Assembly (NCBI GenBank): GCA_026710825.1
Contig: JAPOQH010000027.1
Span: forward strand, 1-54,688
Direction of reading: 5' to 3'
From: Chloroflexota bacterium
GTDB lineage: Bacteria > Chloroflexota > Dehalococcoidia > Lucifugimonadales > UBA3495
Length of the DNA: 54,688 nucleotides
The notes beneath the pieces are model-generated. The model searched no databases and was not told the DNA's origin. It saw only the letters and a program-made list of their open reading frames with translations. This document shows positions 50,212-54,688 of this stretch, piece after piece (the first letter of the stretch is position 1; every line of letters begins with the position of its first letter). A program made the position numbers and the translations under genes.

Positions 50212-51489
50212 ATGCTTACCATTGGGCACGAAGTAGTGCGACCCGGAAGGCACTGGGGTGACAACGAAGTCAACATCCCGGTTCCTGAAGAACTCGAAAC
50301 GGTTCCTGGTATTCCTGCAACCGCCCGTGAGATCGACTGGTACGCCCGCGAATATCCGCTGGAAACCATGAACATCACCGAGCGCGCATCCCGTGACTGG
50401 GCGAACACCCTGCGCGACCTCCACGCCGAGATGCGTGAGATCCGCAAGGAGCACGATAAGCTCAACAGCAACCTGATCATGGCCGGTCGCGCGACCGCCG
50501 AGATGGAGCCCACGGCCGAGCCTACCGGCGCGGACGTCTCCGAGTTGATCAAGGACAAGGCTCGCCAGTTGGGATACCTGGAAGTAGGAATCACCTCCTA
50601 CGACCCCCGGTACGACTACAAGAGCAAGCGCGGCTTCACCGTCCTGCCCCACGCCATCTGCTTGGCCTTCGAACAGGACTTCGAGCCCACCCAGACCATC
50701 CCCAGCGTCGACGCCGAGATCGTGCACTCCAGCACCTATCGGACCCAGGCTGCTGCCGGTCTCGAACTTGGTAACTTCATCCGCTCTCTCGGCTACAAGG
50801 CCCACGTCATCCACTCCAGCGATGCCACCGGCCCCGTAATCCCGATGTTCGTGGCCGCCGGCCTCGGCTCCCTGGGCGCATGCGGATACCTGCTGACCCC
50901 CCATACCGGCAACCGCTGCCGGATCATGATGGTCACCACCGACGCCAATGTCACCTATGACAAGCCCGTCGACTACGGCATCCACGCTTTCTGCCAGGTT
51001 TGTCAGGTCTGCGTGAACCGCTGCCCGGGCCGCGCCCTGATGCGCGACAAGATCTGGTGGCGTGGAATTGAGAAGAACAAGCTCTACTTCAAGCGCTGTC
51101 GCCCCGTCATGGCCCGCTATCTCGGCTGCGGCGTCTGCATGAAGGTTTGCCCGATCCAGAAGTATGGCCTCAAGAACGTCATGGAGCACTATGCCGCCAC
51201 CGGTCAGGTTCTCGGCAAGGGCACCCACGACCTCGAAGGCTACAACCTCGAGGGCAAGGGCTACTTCGGCCCCGGCGAACTCCCGGTGTTCGAGCGCGAC
51301 TTCTTCGAGATGCCTCACGGCAACTCCGACGAGTGGGCCTTCGAGTCCATGAAGGAAGCCGCCAAGGACAACGAGGGCGAGATCCCCGAAGAAATGGTCG
51401 AGGACCTCAAGCTCCAGATCCAGCGTTCCATCGCGCTCCAGAGCGGCGACGTTCTGGCCATGATGGCCGAGGACCAGGACTACATCTAG
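50212..51489 (+). CDS. Soluble reductive-dehalogenase-like (RdhA/QueG-type) 4Fe-4S protein
   Basis: The product has 425 residues. The ferredoxin-type part shows FCQVCQVCVNRCPG (C261, C264, C267, C271) and C296 with GCGVCMKVCP (C306, C309, C313), the two 4Fe-4S motifs of RdhA and QueG. Upstream, TTDANVTYDKPVDYGI and GLGSLGACGYLLTPHTGNRCRIMMV match the corrinoid-binding domain of reductive dehalogenases. No twin-arginine signal and no rdhB anchor gene are present, so it is cytoplasmic. The start is fixed by GAGGAGG 5 bases upstream. Substrate unknown; a non-respiratory dehalogenase or other corrinoid reductase is likely. A close paralogue starts at 53997. Confidence 0.82.
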   Translation: MLTIGHEVVRPGRHWGDNEVNIPVPEELETVPGIPATAREIDWYAREYPLETMNITERASRDWANTLRDLHAEMREIRKEHDKLNSNLIMAGRATAEMEPTAEPTGADVSELIKDKARQLGYLEVGITSYDPRYDYKSKRGFTVLPHAICLAFEQDFEPTQTIPSVDAEIVHSSTYRTQAAAGLELGNFIRSLGYKAHVIHSSDATGPVIPMFVAAGLGSLGACGYLLTPHTGNRCRIMMVTTDANVTYDKPVDYGIHAFCQVCQVCVNRCPGRALMRDKIWWRGIEKNKLYFKRCRPVMARYLGCGVCMKVCPIQKYGLKNVMEHYAATGQVLGKGTHDLEGYNLEGKGYFGPGELPVFERDFFEMPHGNSDEWAFESMKEAAKDNEGEIPEEMVEDLKLQIQRSIALQSGDVLAMMAEDQDYI

Positions 51490-51522
51490 TAGCCCGTTCT
51501 CAAACGCCAAACCGGCAAAATG

Positions 51523-51553
51523 GGCCGGCGGGAATATTCCCGCCGGCCTTTTT
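51523..51553 (+). terminator. Rho-independent terminator of the first RdhA-like gene
   Basis: A perfect 26-bp palindrome (arms GGCCGGCGGGAAT and its complement) at 51523-51548 is followed by TTTTT. It lies 34 bp after the stop codon and is the clearest terminator in the window. Confidence 0.85.
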
Positions 51554-51880
51554 AGTTGTCACGAGCGTTGAGTGAGGCAGCGCCCGGACTATCTCGCGCT
51601 CTCCCCTAAGCGCGGATAGCGCATTCTCTTCATGGGCGTTGCCGCGTAAGATCGCTACCCAACGCCGCCGCTACGCTGAGAACAGGCCCGGCAGCACTCG
51701 CGCTCAACCTGCTTTTGTGGCCGATGCCAGCCAAGACCCGGGCGGACCGGACACTGCGGCGCGACGTCGCGCCGATGGCTTCGCAGGACACCCGGATACT
51801 GTTGCCCTGGAGTACAATCCACGCGGGCCAGCGTATGAACTTACCAACCAGCGCCGGCACTTTGCTGAAAAGACACCAAA
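51554..51880. other. Gene-less spacer of about 330 bp
   Basis: Nothing convincing on either strand: no ribosome site with a coding-like frame, no repeat and no clear promoter. The aminotransferase start has only a weak ribosome site, so its leader is probably within this spacer. Confidence 0.4.
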
Positions 51881-53056
51881 ATGACCTCCACACTTCCCTC
51901 TCTCCTAATATCAATCCCCGACGGGGTCATCGACCTGGGCTGGGGACACCCGTCACCCCGGCTGCATCCCACCGAATCGCTGGCCCGGGTCAGCCAATCC
52001 GTCCTGGGACAACAGTCGGCCGTGCCGTTGCAGTACGGCGCGGTGCAGGGATTCGGCCCGCTGCTGGAATCCCTGGCCGCCTATCTGTCCACCCAGGAGA
52101 CATACGGCGGCGCGATCTCTCCGGAATCCCTGTTCCTCACCGCCGGCGCCTCCGCAGCCATCGACCTGGCGACCACGCTGTACGCCACCGCCGGCGACAC
52201 CGTGGTTGTCGAGGAGCCGACCTACTACCTGATCGAGCAGATCTTCGTGGACCACGGCCTCAACGTCGTGGGCGTCCCAACGGATGCCGACGGGCTGGAC
52301 ACCGACGCGCTGGCCGACCTGCTGGCGTCCGACGGCTTCCCGACGCCCCGCCTGCTCTACACCATCCCCACCTACCAGAACCCCAACGGCTCGGTCCTGC
52401 CGCTGCACCGTCGCCGCCACCTCATCGAACTCGCTCAACGTTATGGGTTCACCATCATCGCCGACGAGGTGTACCAACTCCTGAATTACGGAACGCCGCC
52501 ACCCCCGCCGATGGCCGTGCTCGACGACTCGCCCGACGGCTGCGCCATATCCCTGGGTTCATTCTCGAAGATCCTGTCTCCGGGCATGCGACTGGGCTGG
52601 GTCCACGCCTCCCCGGGAATCGTCCGCCGTTTCGTGGATTCCGGGGTCGCGGCCAGCGGCGGCGGCCTCAGCCACTTCTCGGCAACGCTGGCCCACGCCG
52701 CGTTGGAAATGGGCATGCTGCAGGACCATATCGATACGCTGCGCCAGGTGTACGGCCAGCGGCACGACGATGTGGCGAGCCTGCTGCGCTCAGAATTTGG
52801 CGATTCGGTGGAATTCACGTCGCCGGGCGGCGGGTACTTCTACTGGCTCACACTCAGAGGCGACATCAACACCGACTCGCTGCTCGCCAGGGCTCGCGAG
52901 GCCGGGGTGTCCTACCGCCCCGGGACCGCTTTCTCCGCGTCCGGGGGATTCACCGACGCGTTGCGCATCAGCATTTCACTGTACGAGAGCGACGAGCTGG
53001 CCGTGGGCATCCACCGGCTGGCCGACGCGCTTCACGCCCACGGGACGCACCGGTAG
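51881..53056 (+). CDS. PLP-dependent aminotransferase (class I, MocR/LysN-like)
   Basis: The product has 391 residues. PLQYGAVQGFGPLLESLAAYL, EEPTYYLIEQIF, YTIPTYQNPNGSVLP, IADEVYQLLNYG and SLGSFSKILSPGMRLGW with the Schiff-base K230 are the hallmarks of the fold-type I 2-aminoadipate/MocR-C-terminal-like group. No GntR DNA-binding domain is attached, so it is an enzyme, not a regulator. Likely a transaminase of a bulky or branched amino acid. The start is at 51881 with only a weak ribosome site. Confidence 0.88.
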   Translation: MTSTLPSLLISIPDGVIDLGWGHPSPRLHPTESLARVSQSVLGQQSAVPLQYGAVQGFGPLLESLAAYLSTQETYGGAISPESLFLTAGASAAIDLATTLYATAGDTVVVEEPTYYLIEQIFVDHGLNVVGVPTDADGLDTDALADLLASDGFPTPRLLYTIPTYQNPNGSVLPLHRRRHLIELAQRYGFTIIADEVYQLLNYGTPPPPPMAVLDDSPDGCAISLGSFSKILSPGMRLGWVHASPGIVRRFVDSGVAASGGGLSHFSATLAHAALEMGMLQDHIDTLRQVYGQRHDDVASLLRSEFGDSVEFTSPGGGYFYWLTLRGDINTDSLLARAREAGVSYRPGTAFSASGGFTDALRISISLYESDELAVGIHRLADALHAHGTHR

Positions 53057-53127
53057 TTGGGACCCTGCAGCCGAGGGCGTTTGGCGGCTCCTTATGATGC
53101 GTTGGCACGCCGCCGGGACGAGCGGCA

Positions 53128-53808
53128 TTGACGGGGCCCACACGCAATCTGACGATAGGCATCGTCATTGTTGCGGCCCTGGTGGCATTTGTCCCCGGGC
53201 TGCTCGCGCTTTCCAATTGCATGGTGCTCAGGGGCGAGGTCATCGAATGGTTCGTTCCCGTTGATGCGGAGTCGCTGGTGCATTTTTCCGACCGCATCGT
53301 CATCGCCAGGTACATCGATGAAACGGTCCACGAGACGCCAGACTCGCCCACTGCTCACGCTGACTCTCGCATTTCCGTCGTGGACGTGTTTCGCGGTTTC
53401 GGCGTGGTCGAATCCTTGAAGGGCGACTTCCAGGCTGGAGACACCGCCTACGTGAGATGGTCCGAAGGGTATTACAGGAGGGACAAAAACGGAGACCCGG
53501 AATTCGTCGAGCGCCCGGCCGTCACGCTAACGCCCGGCGAGACTTACGTCCTGTTCCTGACCCCTTACCGTGGCCGGAGGCCGTCAAACCTGGAACCCGG
53601 GATCAGGGTTTGGAACACACGGGACGGACCGGGCGTAGCGCAGGCGGACTCGCAGGGCCGGCTCTCGTTTCAGACCGACTGGCGCTACCGTGCCGCTTTG
53701 AAGGACATGGACCTGCATACCATCGATGGTTCCGGGGCGCCTTTTGAATTGACCATCGACGGCATCAGGGCGCTGGTGGCAACCGGTCCCGACATCGCCC
53801 GGCAATAA
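53128..53808 (+). CDS. Uncharacterised membrane-anchored protein
   Basis: The product has 226 residues. It opens with one hydrophobic helix (LTIGIVIVAALVAFVPGLLAL) and the rest is extracytoplasmic and beta-rich, with DVFRGFGVVESLKGDFQAGDTAYVRWSEGYY and PGETYVLFLTPYRG. The 'V..V.+G.....GD...V......LTPGE.YVLFL' pattern is seen in secreted proteins of unknown role. The TTG at 53128 is tentative; there is no strong ribosome site. Function unknown. Confidence 0.55.
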   Translation: MTGPTRNLTIGIVIVAALVAFVPGLLALSNCMVLRGEVIEWFVPVDAESLVHFSDRIVIARYIDETVHETPDSPTAHADSRISVVDVFRGFGVVESLKGDFQAGDTAYVRWSEGYYRRDKNGDPEFVERPAVTLTPGETYVLFLTPYRGRRPSNLEPGIRVWNTRDGPGVAQADSQGRLSFQTDWRYRAALKDMDLHTIDGSGAPFELTIDGIRALVATGPDIARQ

Positions 53809-53919
53809 CCTCGCCAAACCACCCGCGGGGTGGCCGACTGAGGCGCGTTCGACGGCGTCCGGCATCACGGCAATAATATTCATCATGCAACAGAATATGA
53901 TGTTGGTGGGGCCGAAGTA

Positions 53920-53973
53920 TTGACAACAGCCCATGTCGTCAGTAACCTTGACACAAATTGGGCCAATATTACC
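53920..53973 (+). promoter_or_regulatory. Possible promoter region of the second RdhA-like gene
   Basis: Two TTGACA boxes lie at 53920-53925 and 53948-53953, with AT-rich -10-like sequence near 53965-53973 (AATATTAC). Neither has perfect spacing. A strong AAGGAGGAG ribosome site follows. Confidence 0.35.
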
Positions 53974-53996
53974 CAGTCCAACCGAAGGAGGAGTAT

Positions 53997-54688
53997 ATGC
54001 TAACCATCGGTCATGAGGTGCAACGTCCCGGCAAGTATCTGGGCGATTCATCTGTAACCATCCCGGTGCCCGAGGAACTCGAAACCGTTCCCGGCATCCC
54101 CATGAACCAGCGCGAAGTTGACTGGTACTCCCGTGAGTATCCGGTCGAGACCATGAACATCACCGAGCGCGCTTCCCGCGACTGGGCCAACACCCTCCGC
54201 GACCAGCACGCCGAGATGCGCGAGATCCGCAAGGAACACGACAAGCTGAACCGCAACCTCGTCATGGCCGCCCGCCTGACCGGCGAGCTGGAGCCCACCG
54301 CCGATCCTACCGGCGCGGACGTCTCCGAAGCCATCAAGCAGAAGGCCCGCGAGCTCGGTTTCATCGAAGTCGGCATCACCGCCTTCGACATCCGCTACGT
54401 GTATCAGAGCAAGAAGGACTGGGTCCGCTTCCCCCACGTCGTATGCCTGGCCTACGAACAGGACTTCGAGCCCACCCAGACCATCCCCAGCATCGACGCT
54501 GAGATCGTCCACTCCAGCACCTACCGCACGGAAGGCGCCGCTGGTCTGGAACTCGGCAACTTCATCCGCGGCCTCGGCTATCGCGCCCAGGTGCACAGCC
54601 CCAACGCCAACCCCGGCCCCTACATCCCGATGTTCGTCGCCGCCGGCCTCGGCTCCCTGGGAGCATGCGGCTACCTGCTGACCCCCCA
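53997..54688 (+). CDS. Second soluble RdhA-like protein (partial, cut by window end)
   Basis: The frame is open to the window edge, 230 complete codons. AAGGAGGAG precedes the ATG. The peptide starts MLTIGHEVQRPGKYLGD and is colinear with the protein at 50212 without gaps; I count 176 identical of 230 residues. It includes HSSTYRTEGAAGLELGNFIRGLGYRAQV and GLGSLGACGYLLTP, but the iron-sulfur motifs lie beyond the edge. The variable patch is around residues 128-150 and 200-209, so the two may differ in substrate. Confidence 0.8.
   Translation, partial: MLTIGHEVQRPGKYLGDSSVTIPVPEELETVPGIPMNQREVDWYSREYPVETMNITERASRDWANTLRDQHAEMREIRKEHDKLNRNLVMAARLTGELEPTADPTGADVSEAIKQKARELGFIEVGITAFDIRYVYQSKKDWVRFPHVVCLAYEQDFEPTQTIPSIDAEIVHSSTYRTEGAAGLELGNFIRGLGYRAQVHSPNANPGPYIPMFVAAGLGSLGACGYLLTP

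Noticed and set aside
49810..51510. Minus-strand open frame of 566 codons over the RdhA-like gene
   Set aside because: The plus-strand product has two Fe-S motifs, a ribosome site and a terminator; the minus frame has none.
51490..51880. An rdhB-type membrane anchor gene after the first RdhA-like gene
   Set aside because: No short frame with two to three hydrophobic helices is present here or just before the gene.
51715..53097. Second plus-strand frame (460 codons) over the aminotransferase
   Set aside because: Arg/Gly/Pro-rich shadow frame; the overlapping frame has all PLP-enzyme motifs.
1..54688. CRISPR arrays, tRNA and rRNA genes
   Set aside because: No regularly spaced direct repeats, no tRNA T-loop with matching acceptor arms outside genes, and no rRNA-like sequence were found by reading; a GTTCGAATCC-like match near 15040 lies within a coding gene.

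Overview
The window is a GC-rich bacterial chromosome segment, apart from a few visibly AT-richer patches. It most likely comes from a Chloroflexota member of the SAR202/Dehalococcoidia type. This is an inference from gene content: several flavin-dependent (LLM-class) monooxygenases, a CaiB/BaiF CoA-transferase, MmgE/PrpD, molybdenum hydroxylase, GMC and FAD oxidoreductases, a TIGR01906 membrane protein, repeated Uma2-family nucleases, and corrinoid-type reductive-dehalogenase-like proteins next to cobalamin genes. No rRNA, tRNA or CRISPR array was recognised.

Layout. 1-2.4 kb: the tail of an IS630-like transposase, a short inverted-repeat element, and a secreted lipoprotein with 14 RCC1-type repeats. 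2.4-13.3 kb: catabolic genes in blocks. These are two VOC proteins on the minus strand; a plus-strand run of PrpD, MFS, FAD oxidoreductase, MetE-like protein and SDR; and a minus-strand run of M20 peptidase, enoyl-CoA hydratase and SelA-like PLP enzyme. 13.3-16.2 kb: a gene-poor, repeat-bearing stretch, a toxin-antitoxin pair whose PIN toxin is cut short, and an AT-rich gene encoding an internally duplicated helical domain. 16.4-23 kb: GMC oxidoreductase, HEPN-type small protein, amidohydrolase, Uma2 nuclease, MFS transporter and META-domain lipoprotein. 23.1-26.3 kb: late cobalamin assembly (CobQ, CobU, PduX-like kinase). 26.3-30 kb: housekeeping genes (8-oxoG glycosylase with an added zinc finger, TIGR01906 protein, MazG, SppA-like protease).

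30.0-31.6 kb holds a translationally coupled pair, an SMC/ABC-type AAA ATPase and a small PD-(D/E)XK-like protein. This is the best candidate in the window for an undescribed (possibly anti-phage) two-gene system. 31.6-41.3 kb returns to catabolism: two LLM flavin enzymes, YceI-like lipoprotein, M24 peptidase, a degenerate SDR, CaiB/BaiF transferase and an apparently orphan molybdopterin hydroxylase subunit. 41.3-48.2 kb is a mosaic: a dCTP deaminase island, cupin, CDGSH protein, hydratase, RsmI, a cassette (DUF2806-like gene plus Uma2) bracketed by a 29-bp direct repeat of the rsmI start region, and a VapBC-type pair. 48.3-54.7 kb has a ThDP enzyme, an aminotransferase, and two closely related soluble RdhA-like iron-sulfur proteins, the second cut by the window edge.

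How they may fit together: many enzymes suit oxidation and activation of diverse carboxylic or recalcitrant organic compounds through CoA thioesters. The CobQ/CobU/PduX genes could supply the corrinoid needed by the RdhA-like proteins. Mobile and defence-type genes sit in AT-richer patches between the metabolic blocks, together with dispersed palindromes at gene ends.
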